32,221 bases of DNA, from NCBI GenBank assembly GCA_903828675.1, contig CAIKND010000112.1, forward strand, positions 1-32,221, in the 5' to 3' direction. Within the stretch, counting starts at the first letter, position 1. Every line of letters begins with the position of its first letter. The DNA is from an uncultured Acidobacteriaceae bacterium. GTDB taxonomy: Bacteria; Acidobacteriota; Terriglobia; Terriglobales; Acidobacteriaceae. Under the pieces are notes generated by a model, which searched no databases, was not told the origin of the DNA, and saw only the letters and a program-made list of their open reading frames with translations. Shown piece by piece: positions 25,394 to 32,157 of the stretch. The translations under genes and the position numbers were made by a program.

Positions 25394-25750
25394 CTAGCTG
25401 TGGAAGAACATCCATCCGCCCACGGCGACCAGGGTTCCGGCAAACACGCGGCGCAGCACGACCTCTGAGATCATCTGCGCGCCGGTGGCGCCGAAGTATC
25501 CGCCGACCAGGAAGCCTGCCGCCAGCAGCGCTGCCACGCGAATGTCGGCGTTGCCCTTGCGGTAGTACTCCATGAAGGCCAGCAAGCCCACCGGGGCCAG
25601 CAGCGCGCCAAGCGAGGTGCCCTGCGCCTTGTGCTGATCCATTCCGTAGAGCCAGACCAGCGCGGGCACAAATAGGATGCCGCCGCCAATGCCCACCACT
25701 CCGGAAAACATTCCGACAATTGCTCCGATCAGTAAAGTCAGCCAGGTCAC
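25394..25750 (-). CDS. Half-size TauE/SafE-family permease
   Basis: A 118-residue membrane protein with four hydrophobic segments, equivalent to one half of a TauE/SafE (TSUP) sulfite/organosulfonate exporter, normally about 250 residues. The family motif GVVGIGGGILFVPAL is at about 17-31, with GTSLGALLAPVG following, and the end matches a half-repeat (VLRRVFAGTLVAVGGWM). Such single-repeat proteins exist and may dimerise. The ATG at 25750 starts at the first helix. The 3' end faces the repeat block. The substrate is unknown. Confidence 0.85.
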   Translation of the reverse strand: MTWLTLLIGAIVGMFSGVVGIGGGILFVPALVWLYGMDQHKAQGTSLGALLAPVGLLAFMEYYRKGNADIRVAALLAAGFLVGGYFGATGAQMISEVVLRRVFAGTLVAVGGWMFFHS

Positions 25751-25924
25751 GAGCGATTCCTCCGAAGGCGCGGCCGAGTTTGCGGGCCGCGCATGCTTTT
25801 CCAGCGTAAACTACAGCGGCAGTGCGGCACGGTTTACGATGGTGAGGCGACGCATATCGACAGATTCATTCACTCGAAAAACTGACACTAAATATCGGTT
25901 AAAGCAATGAGGGAATTTAACTTC

Positions 25925-25954
25925 TTGACAATCCCCCCCCCCCCACACTATCAT
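25925..25954 (+). promoter_or_regulatory. Promoter with a 12-C spacer tract
   Basis: A perfect -35 TTGACA (25925-25930) and a -10 TATCAT (25949-25954) are separated by 18 bp that include 12 consecutive C (25933-25944). Transcription would start about 7 nt after the -10, at or next to the ATG at 25963, so the mRNA would be leaderless. A homopolymer in the spacer is the classic design of a slippage-controlled promoter, in which C11 would give the optimal 17 bp. The run length could also be a sequencing artefact. Confidence 0.6.
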
Positions 25955-25962
25955 TCGCTGCC

Positions 25963-26532
25963 ATGGAATCCAGACCAGTATTTAGAGGGTTAGAGATTGC
26001 TACGTTTGCGTTACTTGTCGCGGCGGTTCTGGCGCTACTCGCTGTCAATCTGATCCTCCAGCATCATAATCGCCTCCTGACCAATCGGATTCGCTCCCTG
26101 TCGGCCGCAGACGGTCCCCCGCTAGGGTCGCATATGGTCATCTTCAGGGGGGAATCAATATCCCATGAGCATTTAGCTATCAACACAGCAACGAATGGTA
26201 GAAAGACACTATTGCTGGTCTTCTCGCCTTCCTGCCCCTACTGTAAAGTGAACATGCCTGTTTGGAAGGCTGCCTTGACTCGCAATAAGGGCGTGAACGT
26301 ACTTTACGTCGATCTCAGTGGAACCGCCACGGCAAACTGCTTGCAATCCTCGGGTCTTCCTCCCAACTTTCCGTTGATGTCTCTCAATCCAGAAGAACGC
26401 CTTTTGTATGATCTTCGTGTAACCCCTACCACAGTGGTTCTTGATCCTTCGGGTGCCGTTACGGGCAAATGGGCTGGAGTTATGACCCCATCGGAGGCGG
26501 ATGATCTAGAACGCTTACTCGGGAAATCCTAA
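25963..26532 (+). CDS. Membrane-anchored thioredoxin-like protein (TlpA/DsbE type)
   Basis: A 189-residue protein with one N-terminal membrane helix (about 12-33), a short Arg/Leu stalk and a periplasmic thioredoxin-like domain. The redox motif is C91-P-Y-C94 in FSPSCPYCKVNMPVW, and the cis-Pro is P155 in RVTPTTVVLDPSG. CPYC is the glutaredoxin-type sequence and less reducing than typical thioredoxin CGPC, so either disulfide reduction or formation is possible. A further C126 is unpaired. There is no Shine-Dalgarno, consistent with a leaderless mRNA from the C-tract promoter. Codon use looks less G+C-rich than neighbours. The Cys-rich secreted peptide follows 50 bp downstream and is a plausible substrate. 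Confidence 0.82.
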   Translation: MESRPVFRGLEIATFALLVAAVLALLAVNLILQHHNRLLTNRIRSLSAADGPPLGSHMVIFRGESISHEHLAINTATNGRKTLLLVFSPSCPYCKVNMPVWKAALTRNKGVNVLYVDLSGTATANCLQSSGLPPNFPLMSLNPEERLLYDLRVTPTTVVLDPSGAVTGKWAGVMTPSEADDLERLLGKS

Positions 26533-26544
26533 ATCAGAGGTTCC
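26529..26544 (-). repeat. IS5-like terminal repeat, inverted copy
   Basis: On the minus strand it reads GGAACCTCTGATTTAG, matching the first 15-16 bases of the copy at 31990 with one or two differences. It overlaps the stop codon of the thioredoxin-like gene. No YTAR follows on its outer side (CCAC), so it is probably a relic. Confidence 0.4.
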
Positions 26545-26582
26545 CCACGGGGCCTCACAACATATGATTCGAAGGAGAAGAG

Positions 26583-26828
26583 ATGAAAAGACTCATTTGG
26601 CTTTCATTGGCGACGGTTCTCGCTGCCATCATTGGTCTTGCAACCTCGGCCCAGGCGTTGAATGGTGAAGTGCGCCCGGACGCTGCCAAGAAATGTGACA
26701 CGACAATAGGATGCACCACGGGCAATGATACTTACTGCCAGGGGTTTGGCGGCTGTACGGGCTGTACTCAGGGTGGAGGGTTTAACGAGCATTGTGTCGG
26801 CGGCAACATAGTCCCTGTAGATCAATAG
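26583..26828 (+). CDS. Secreted six-cysteine peptide
   Basis: An 81-residue precursor with a clear signal peptide (MKRLIWLSLATVLAAIIGLA, cleavage predicted after AQA near residue 25) and a mature part of about 56 residues. Six cysteines (C38, C44, C52, C58, C61, C71; spacing 5-7-5-2-9 between them) in a Gly/Thr-rich context (CQGFGGCTGC) suggest three disulfides or a bound metal. A strong AAGGAG Shine-Dalgarno sits 6 nt before the ATG. It follows the thioredoxin-like gene and could be folded by it. I recognise no family; a structural, signalling, antimicrobial or redox-carrier role cannot be separated from the sequence alone. Confidence 0.75.
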   Translation: MKRLIWLSLATVLAAIIGLATSAQALNGEVRPDAAKKCDTTIGCTTGNDTYCQGFGGCTGCTQGGGFNEHCVGGNIVPVDQ

Positions 26829-26913
26829 TACCCATAGGAGCCTTCCGCAGGTTTACTGGTGATCGTGCGTTCGAGCTTTGACGGGGTGAGTTCCATACTC
26901 GTAGGTGCGTAGC

Positions 26914-26937
26914 GCGTAGTGCAAGCTCTACGCTTGC
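26914..26937 (+). promoter_or_regulatory. Two overlapping alternative hairpins
   Basis: GCGTAG-N8-CTACGC (26914-26933) and GCAAG-N7-CTTGC (26921-26937) share bases and exclude each other. They lie in the spacer between the peptide gene and the large secreted protein gene. Without a T run this may be an mRNA processing or switching structure, or chance. Confidence 0.25.
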
Positions 26938-27047
26938 CGTGGGAGTGTCTCTGCAAGACTGTTGCTGCGGGAAGGCGCTCTGCATATGGCTTTCATGCTC
27001 TGGTTGCTGATGCCTGATGGTGTCGTCTTAGCGATGTCATCTGGCCA

Positions 27048-28637
27048 ATGGGAGACCGGTTGAACTTTGCAAGCATCTCGTTGAGGGCAGCAATTGTATT
27101 TGCTTTTTGTCTGGCCGTCTGTCCAAGGTCTCCAGGCGCCGCTCCGGCGTCCCCGGAGCAGCGTCTGACGCCTTTGCAGGTGCAGACAATCGACGACTTG
27201 CTTGCACCCCTAAGGCCGGAGTTTCAGGCGGACCTCACCTTCGAAGTTCTGGATAGGAGTGGGAACTCGTTTTCAAGAAAACAAAAACAGCAGTTGATCA
27301 GACGCGTTTTTGAAAATTCCGTCAAGGCCAAATATCCGTATCCAACGATCGACGCTTCACATACCCAGTTGGGTCTGGCGAATCAAATTGGAGTCAATTT
27401 GAGGTGGACCAGGATGGACACGCTGGATATACAGGCCCGGGCCGTTGAGCATGCGTTGGCAGTCAGTCCCAAATTTGCGCAGGAACTGTTTGAATCCATT
27501 TCCATCCGGACGCCGCATGGGTACTCGTGCGAAACTCGCTCCATCGCAAACGTGTCAGCGTACTACAAAACGGTTGGATTGCTGATGCGAGATGACAGGC
27601 TTTCATCGCTTGCATACAACGAATCCTCGACGATCTATCTGGCGACCTTGGCGAAAACAATGAACGCTCCGGTCGAAATTGTTCCGATGGCAAATCTGCT
27701 GTCGGACAAACAGCTTCCGGTGAAAGACCTCGGTCCTGCGCTTGCCGGGTTCGCAGGCTCCCTATCTTCGCTCACTGCAACCGATCGGGAGATGGCCGTG
27801 ATTGAGGATTCTGGCCAGTTGACACAGGCCATCGAGTCTCTCGCGGAAGTATTCAAGGCCTCCGGCGCCAGCGAATCGGTTTTGCTGCAGGCATACAAGG
27901 ATTTCTTGATTCGCAGCTTGAGTGCAGAGCAATGCAGCGACTATTCCATCGACAGGAAGCAGGTTGTGAAGAGATTCAACGGCCTTGCCGCTCAGCGATT
28001 AGGCGTCGGCTCCACAACGTTTTCGCTTCTGACCGAAGACCAACTGCGGCCCCTGAAGCGGACCGATCCTGTGCCGGAGCCGTTGCTCCCCGTGGCGTAC
28101 ACGGTTATGCCGCAGATTAAGCGAATGTTGGACATAAAGAAGGCAAACCTGATTCATGAGCATAGTTCAGGGGAGCCTGGCACGGAGCAGCCCGACGACG
28201 CCGACATGCAGGCTGTACTCGATTACGTGGTTTCGAGCGATTCCTATAGTCCGGGCTGTCCTCTGTGTGACTTTGAATCCAGGATGACCACAGTTATCAT
28301 GTTACTAAGTTACCTGCCGACCGGCGATGCGTTGAATCGCACCGTCGATCTGGGTATTAATAGCCTGCTGGCAAACAGTTCGATGGAGGAAGAGGAACCG
28401 GAGGAGTGGATTAAACTCATGAGGGACTTTTTGAACATAAGCCGTACTCCGGACGCGAAGGGTAGGTCCCTGATCGACGATGCGCTCAAGCAAAACGTGG
28501 TTATCGTTTTGGGCCCAAGCCCAGCAGCGAAAGAAGTGAAGTTTCAATTGAGGCAGTCGAACGACTCGATCATCCGTGCATACTATACGATTGAGCGAGT
28601 CCTTCCCATTCCGTTTCAAACCTCCAATCGATTTTGA
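27048..28637 (+). CDS. Secreted protein of unknown function
   Basis: A 529-residue protein. A hydrophobic N-terminal stretch (SLRAAIVFAFCLAVCP) looks like a signal peptide with cleavage near APA at about 30-33, so export is expected. The mature part is mainly helical and polar (for example DIQARAVEHALAVSPKFAQELFESI and LTQAIESLAEVFKA), with a CPLC motif (C404-C407) preceded by an acidic linker. No enzyme motif is recognised. The ATG at 27048 has no clear Shine-Dalgarno; an in-frame TTG at 27060 has GGGAG upstream and may be the true start. It is separated by 219 bp from the Cys-rich peptide gene and shares its lower apparent G+C, suggesting acquisition as a unit. Function and partner are unknown. 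Confidence 0.65.
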   Translation: MGDRLNFASISLRAAIVFAFCLAVCPRSPGAAPASPEQRLTPLQVQTIDDLLAPLRPEFQADLTFEVLDRSGNSFSRKQKQQLIRRVFENSVKAKYPYPTIDASHTQLGLANQIGVNLRWTRMDTLDIQARAVEHALAVSPKFAQELFESISIRTPHGYSCETRSIANVSAYYKTVGLLMRDDRLSSLAYNESSTIYLATLAKTMNAPVEIVPMANLLSDKQLPVKDLGPALAGFAGSLSSLTATDREMAVIEDSGQLTQAIESLAEVFKASGASESVLLQAYKDFLIRSLSAEQCSDYSIDRKQVVKRFNGLAAQRLGVGSTTFSLLTEDQLRPLKRTDPVPEPLLPVAYTVMPQIKRMLDIKKANLIHEHSSGEPGTEQPDDADMQAVLDYVVSSDSYSPGCPLCDFESRMTTVIMLLSYLPTGDALNRTVDLGINSLLANSSMEEEEPEEWIKLMRDFLNISRTPDAKGRSLIDDALKQNVVIVLGPSPAAKEVKFQLRQSNDSIIRAYYTIERVLPIPFQTSNRF

Positions 28638-28667
28638 ATTCAATAATTTGTAGAGCGATAGGCCTGA

Positions 28668-28793
28668 GATTCAGGCCCCACCGAGACCAGCAAGCGCGAG
28701 GCATGGGAGCGGCTGCTCGCCGATCGCAAGCTCGGTGCTCTGGCCCTGTTGCGGAACCTACACCAGACCGCCGAGGGTACGCCCGGCGTTTGA
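28668..28793 (+). pseudogene. Probable fragment of a TROVE-domain (Ro60-like) protein
   Basis: A 41-codon stop-to-stop stretch encodes KREAWERLLADRKLGALALLRNL, which resembles the helical repeat of TROVE proteins (AWxxLLxxxKLGxxALLRNLRNM). Ro60-type proteins bind small Y RNAs and misfolded RNA. Before and after it the similarity stops, and there is no start codon, so only a remnant is left. The match rests on memory of the family and should be treated as moderate. Confidence 0.45.
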
Positions 28794-28810
28794 GCCCGCT
28801 ATGCCAGTCA

Positions 28811-28861
28811 AAACAATCCGGGGAGCTGTTCGCGCAAGCGGCAGCTCCCCGGATTGTTTTT
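28811..28861. terminator. Strong bidirectional terminator
   Basis: A perfect 18-bp stem: AAACAATCCGGGGAGCTG (28811-28828) and its complement (28842-28859) with a 13-nt loop. The plus strand ends in TTTTT and the minus strand in TTTTGACT, so it can serve both the secreted-protein gene and the convergent aqpZ gene, whose stop is at 28874. Confidence 0.85.
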
Positions 28862-28873
28862 GCGCAAACTGCT

Positions 28874-29557
28874 CTAATCCGCTGCCAGAGCTTTAGTCCT
28901 GAACAGCCAACCGGCTACGGCGCCGCCCAGCGAGGGAACCACGAGGAACAGCCACACCTGCGCCAGGGCCTTGCCTCCCACCAGCAGCGCCGGACCCAGG
29001 CTGCGCGCCGGGTTCACGCTCACTCCGGTGATGTGGATGCCGAAGATGTGAATCACCACCAGCGTGATGCCGATGGCCAGACCGGCAAATCCCGCGGGCG
29101 CGCTTTTCTGTGTCGAGCCCAGAATGACGATTACGAAGATCAGCGTGGCCACGAATTCAAACACGATGGCCGAAGCCAAGCTGTATTCGCCCTGGAAGCC
29201 GGGTCCCCAGCCATCCTGGCCGAGTCCGCTCACGGCGATGTTGTAGCCGCCGCCCACGCCGGAGATAATCACCGACAGCACTCCTGCGGCCAGCACGCCG
29301 CCCAGAAATTGCCCCACCCAGTAGCCGAGCATCTCTTTGGCCGTCATGCGACCCGCTACCCAAACGCCCAGGCTCACGGCGGGGTTGATGTGGCAGCCGG
29401 AGATGGGCCCAATGCCGTACGCGGCGCCAATCAGCGCCAGCCCGAATGCGAAGGCAATGCCGAGAATTCCGACTTTGTCCCCGGCCACAACTGCGGTTCC
29501 ACAGCCAAAGAGCACCAGGATGAAAGTGCCCACCAGTTCAGCAAAGTACTTCTTCAT
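28874..29557 (-). CDS. aqpZ: Aquaporin Z (water channel)
   Basis: A 227-residue six-helix channel with both NPA motifs: HINPAV (N58-A60) and VSVNPARS (N182-R185). The selectivity-filter positions corresponding to E. coli F43, H174 and R189 appear as F38, H170 and R185, which indicates a water channel rather than a glycerol facilitator. The position equivalent to T183 appears to be V179. The sequence runs AELVGTFILVLFGCGTAVVAG at the start, as in AqpZ. A very strong GGGAGG Shine-Dalgarno precedes the ATG. It is convergent with the secreted-protein gene and divergent from the PhoB-like gene. Confidence 0.93.
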   Translation of the reverse strand: MKKYFAELVGTFILVLFGCGTAVVAGDKVGILGIAFAFGLALIGAAYGIGPISGCHINPAVSLGVWVAGRMTAKEMLGYWVGQFLGGVLAAGVLSVIISGVGGGYNIAVSGLGQDGWGPGFQGEYSLASAIVFEFVATLIFVIVILGSTQKSAPAGFAGLAIGITLVVIHIFGIHITGVSVNPARSLGPALLVGGKALAQVWLFLVVPSLGGAVAGWLFRTKALAAD

Positions 29558-29874
29558 ATTTCCTCCCGTTGATTGAGTCCCTTGAATCCGCGCCAGCGGA
29601 GTGCGATGCCAGGCAACTCAGTTGTTTGGGGAAAGTGAGCTGTTCTCTTCGCCTGGACGTTCACGAAGTTTTGCAAAGGCCATGCCGCACAGTCAAGAGG
29701 AAACATCAAGCAGAGCAGCGCCTTGCATTTTGTCGCATTCGCGGAGCCAAGTCATCGCCCAGAGCAAATTCATCAAACGTTTGCAATCTATTTGCCTTGC
29801 TGCATTACTCTGTTAATGGTTCTGTGCGGCCTCAGTAACATGCAGCTAATGGCCGCCAGGCGAGGGCTGACAGG
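29558..29874. other. Intergenic region between aqpZ and the response regulator
   Basis: About 317 bp separating two divergent genes. It should carry the promoters of both, but no consensus -35/-10 pair is convincing. No gene, repeat or hairpin of note was seen. GAGGG near 29861 may be the Shine-Dalgarno for the regulator. Confidence 0.5.
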
Positions 29875-30573
29875 TTGAGCCAAACGGTATTTGTACTGGA
29901 AGACGACACCGATATATCACGGCTGGTGCAGCATCACCTTGAAGCGGCGGGTTTCGATGTGCGCCTGTTTCACACCCCCACCAACCTGATTCCTGATGCC
30001 GAACGTAAGGCGCCGGCACTGTTCCTTCTCGACATCATGGTCCCGGGCGGAGACGGGCTCGACGTGTGCCGCCGCCTGCGCAATCACCAGGGGCTGTCCA
30101 CCATTCCCATCATCTTCATGACCGCGCGCGCGGGAGAAAACGATCGCGTGTTGGGTCTCGAATTGGGAGCGGACGACTACATCACCAAGCCCTTTTCCAC
30201 GCGTGAGCTTGTAGCCCGCGTCAAAGCTGTTTTGCGGCGTTTCGAGCGTCCCACCACGCCTTCAATCATCACCTTTGAAGAAGTCGTGATCGACGCGGGA
30301 GCCATGCAGTTAAAGGTGCGCGGCGAGCAGACCACCACCACGGCTACCGAGTTCCGCCTGCTGGACTATCTGGCGCGCCACCCCGGAAGGGTCTTTAGCC
30401 GCGACCATTTGCTTGACTCTGTGTGGGGCGATGCGCGCTTTGTCACGCCGCGATCGGTGGATGTGTATGTGCGCCGCATCCGTGAGAAGATCGAGGTCGA
30501 CCCGGAGAATCCACGCTATTTGAAAACTGTGCGCGGCGCGGGCTATCGCTTCGAGTTGCCCAAGGGCGAGTAA
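29875..30573 (+). CDS. OmpR/PhoB-type response regulator
   Basis: A 232-residue regulator. The receiver has E9/D10/D11, D53 in LLDIMVPGGDG, T in FMTARAGENDR and K in YITKPFS. The winged-helix DNA-binding domain (about 130-228) has TATEFRLLDYLARHPGRVFSRDHLL, SVDVYVRRIREKI and the closing VRGAGYRFE. It resembles PhoB most in the paired kinase, but no phosphate genes are nearby. The start is TTG at 29875 with GAGGG upstream. The kinase gene follows after 6 bp. The target genes are unknown. Confidence 0.93.
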   Translation: MSQTVFVLEDDTDISRLVQHHLEAAGFDVRLFHTPTNLIPDAERKAPALFLLDIMVPGGDGLDVCRRLRNHQGLSTIPIIFMTARAGENDRVLGLELGADDYITKPFSTRELVARVKAVLRRFERPTTPSIITFEEVVIDAGAMQLKVRGEQTTTTATEFRLLDYLARHPGRVFSRDHLLDSVWGDARFVTPRSVDVYVRRIREKIEVDPENPRYLKTVRGAGYRFELPKGE

Positions 30574-30579
30574 CTTCAT

Positions 30580-31989
30580 TTGACTCCAAAGGTTTTTGCA
30601 AAGCTCCTCGGCCTGTTCGTCCTCCTGCTTGTCTTCCAAGCCGTGGTGATGGTGTTCGTCTTTCACCAGCTCATGGAGCAAACAGCGGGTGGAACTCTGC
30701 GCCTGCTGGGTCGCGAGATTCTCTGGTCGGGTCTCATTGCGCTGCTTGTCGCCTTCCCGCTGGCCGCGTTGGTAGCGGGCCGCGTCTCTGACCGGTTGCA
30801 GCGCGTCGTGGAATTTGCACGTCAGATCGCCGAGGGGGATTTGAGCGCCCGCCTCATTCCCGACAACGGCGATGAACTCTCCGATATGCAGGCCGCGCTC
30901 AACCAGACTGCCGAGCGGCTGGGTAAGGACTTCACCGAACTCGAGAGCCGCCGCCACGAGCTGGCGGCCATGCTGGACTCCATGCAGGAGGCAGTGGTCG
31001 CCATCACCCCCGGGGGATTTGTACGCTGGTCGAACTCCGTGATGCAGCGTGTGGCCGGCGCGCAGATTCATGCGGGCCGTCCCCTGGTGCACTCTCTGCG
31101 CGACCCCGAATTCCTGGCATGCGTGCGCGGCGCGCTGGAGCGGCGCGAGGTTTGCTTTGGCAGGGCCAGCACGCTGGTGCCAGGGCGCGTGTTTGAGGTC
31201 AACGCTACGCCCCTGCCCGGCGGCGGCGCGCTGGCCGTCATGCATGACGTTACCGGCATTGAGGCAGCGCAGAAATCGCGCCGCGAATTTGTCGCCAACG
31301 TGAGCCACGAGCTGCGTACGCCGCTCACTTCGATTCAAGGCTACGTCGAGACACTCATTGAGGACCCCAAGTCCAGCCCCGAAACCACGCGCGAGTTTCT
31401 TGGCATCATCCTGAAAAATGCCACCCGCATGAACCGGCTCACGGAAGATCTGCTCGCCCTGGCCAGCGTCGAGAGCCCGGATTACAGACTTACGTTGCAG
31501 CCGGCACAGGCCAGCGCGCTGGTAAAAGACGCTGTCGATTCGCTCGGTGGCATCGTCGTCGATTCAGGCGTCGAACTTGAATCGGCAGGCGCTCCGGATG
31601 CAATGGTGATGGCCGATCCCGACGCCATGAATCAGGTCTTCGGCAACCTCATCGAGAACTCGCTCAAGTACGCTAAATCCGGCAAGCGTATTCGCGTCGG
31701 GGCCCGCCTGTTGGCTTCTGAAGTGCAGTTCACCGTCCAGGACTTCGGGCCCGGCATCTCCTCCGAGCACCTTGACCGCATCTTCGAGCGTTTCTACCGC
31801 GTCGACAAAGCTCGCTCGCGCGAATCCGGCGGCACCGGTCTCGGCCTGGCCATCGTGAAACACATCGTGCAAGCCCACGGCGGTCGCATCTGGGCTGAAA
31901 GTGAGCTGGGCTCCGGCGCGGCTTTTCACTTCACCCTGCCGTTAACGACGATGAACCAGCAGCCTGCCGTCCCCGCCTCGAAGGTTTAG
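30580..31989 (+). CDS. PhoR-like sensor histidine kinase
   Basis: A 469-residue kinase with two membrane helices (about 10-29 and 48-66) and a very short periplasmic loop, then a HAMP domain (about 67-120, RVSDRLQRVVEFARQIAEGDLSARL), a PAS-like region (about 125-230), HisKA with phosphoacceptor H243 in VSHELRTPL, and an ATPase domain with NLIENSLKYA, DFGPGI and GGTGLGLAIVKH. The near-absence of a periplasmic sensor is like PhoR, which senses through partner proteins. The start is TTG at 30580, 6 bp after the regulator gene, so the pair is an operon. Its stop codon lies in the TTAG flank of an IS5-like repeat. Confidence 0.93.
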   Translation: MTPKVFAKLLGLFVLLLVFQAVVMVFVFHQLMEQTAGGTLRLLGREILWSGLIALLVAFPLAALVAGRVSDRLQRVVEFARQIAEGDLSARLIPDNGDELSDMQAALNQTAERLGKDFTELESRRHELAAMLDSMQEAVVAITPGGFVRWSNSVMQRVAGAQIHAGRPLVHSLRDPEFLACVRGALERREVCFGRASTLVPGRVFEVNATPLPGGGALAVMHDVTGIEAAQKSRREFVANVSHELRTPLTSIQGYVETLIEDPKSSPETTREFLGIILKNATRMNRLTEDLLALASVESPDYRLTLQPAQASALVKDAVDSLGGIVVDSGVELESAGAPDAMVMADPDAMNQVFGNLIENSLKYAKSGKRIRVGARLLASEVQFTVQDFGPGISSEHLDRIFERFYRVDKARSRESGGTGLGLAIVKHIVQAHGGRIWAESELGSGAAFHFTLPLTTMNQQPAVPASKV

Positions 31990-32024
31990 GGAACCTCTGA
32001 TTGAGTCGATGTTTTGAAAGGGCA
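31990..32024 (+). repeat. IS5-like terminal repeat, copy 2
   Basis: Begins GGAACCTCTGATTGAGT directly after TTAG (31986-31989) and continues ATGTTTTGAAAGGGC like copy 1 at 25080. The following 65 bp contain a tandem ATAGCCGGG pair (32070-32087) and end at a second TTAG, where the IS begins. Confidence 0.55.
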
Positions 32025-32109
32025 CAACAAAAGCTGACATCGAAAACACATAAGTTATTGGTTTTGCAATAGCCGGGATAGCCGGGTTAGGGAACCTCTG
32101 ATCAAGTGC

Positions 32110-32154
32110 GATCTCCACAGCCAGTTTGCATAAACTTGTAGTTGGGTGGAGATC
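32110..32154 (+). promoter_or_regulatory. Hairpin covering the transposase ribosome binding site
   Basis: GATCTCCAC (32110-32118) and GTGGAGATC (32146-32154) are exactly complementary. The right arm contains the GGAG Shine-Dalgarno of the transposase, 6 nt before its ATG. Transcripts entering from outside would fold and hide the site, the known way several IS elements avoid activation by read-through from neighbouring genes. Confidence 0.6.
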
Positions 32155-32157
32155 ACG

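Noticed and set aside
25080..26544. A complete mobile element bounded by the IS5-like ends at 25080 and 26544
   Set aside because: The right flank is not YTAR, no target duplication is present, and the interior has a permease gene and no transposase.
28634..29572. 312-codon open frame on the plus strand over aqpZ
   Set aside because: It is antisense to the aquaporin with both NPA motifs; composition is atypical for protein.
29810..29830. Possible PHO box (CTGT repeats) before the PhoB-like gene
   Set aside because: The two CTGT are 12 bp apart, not 11, and the rest of the consensus is absent.
32070..32087. Tandem ATAGCCGGG pair considered as a CRISPR or iteron
   Set aside because: Only two 9-bp units without spacers; more likely part of the sequence next to the IS insertion.
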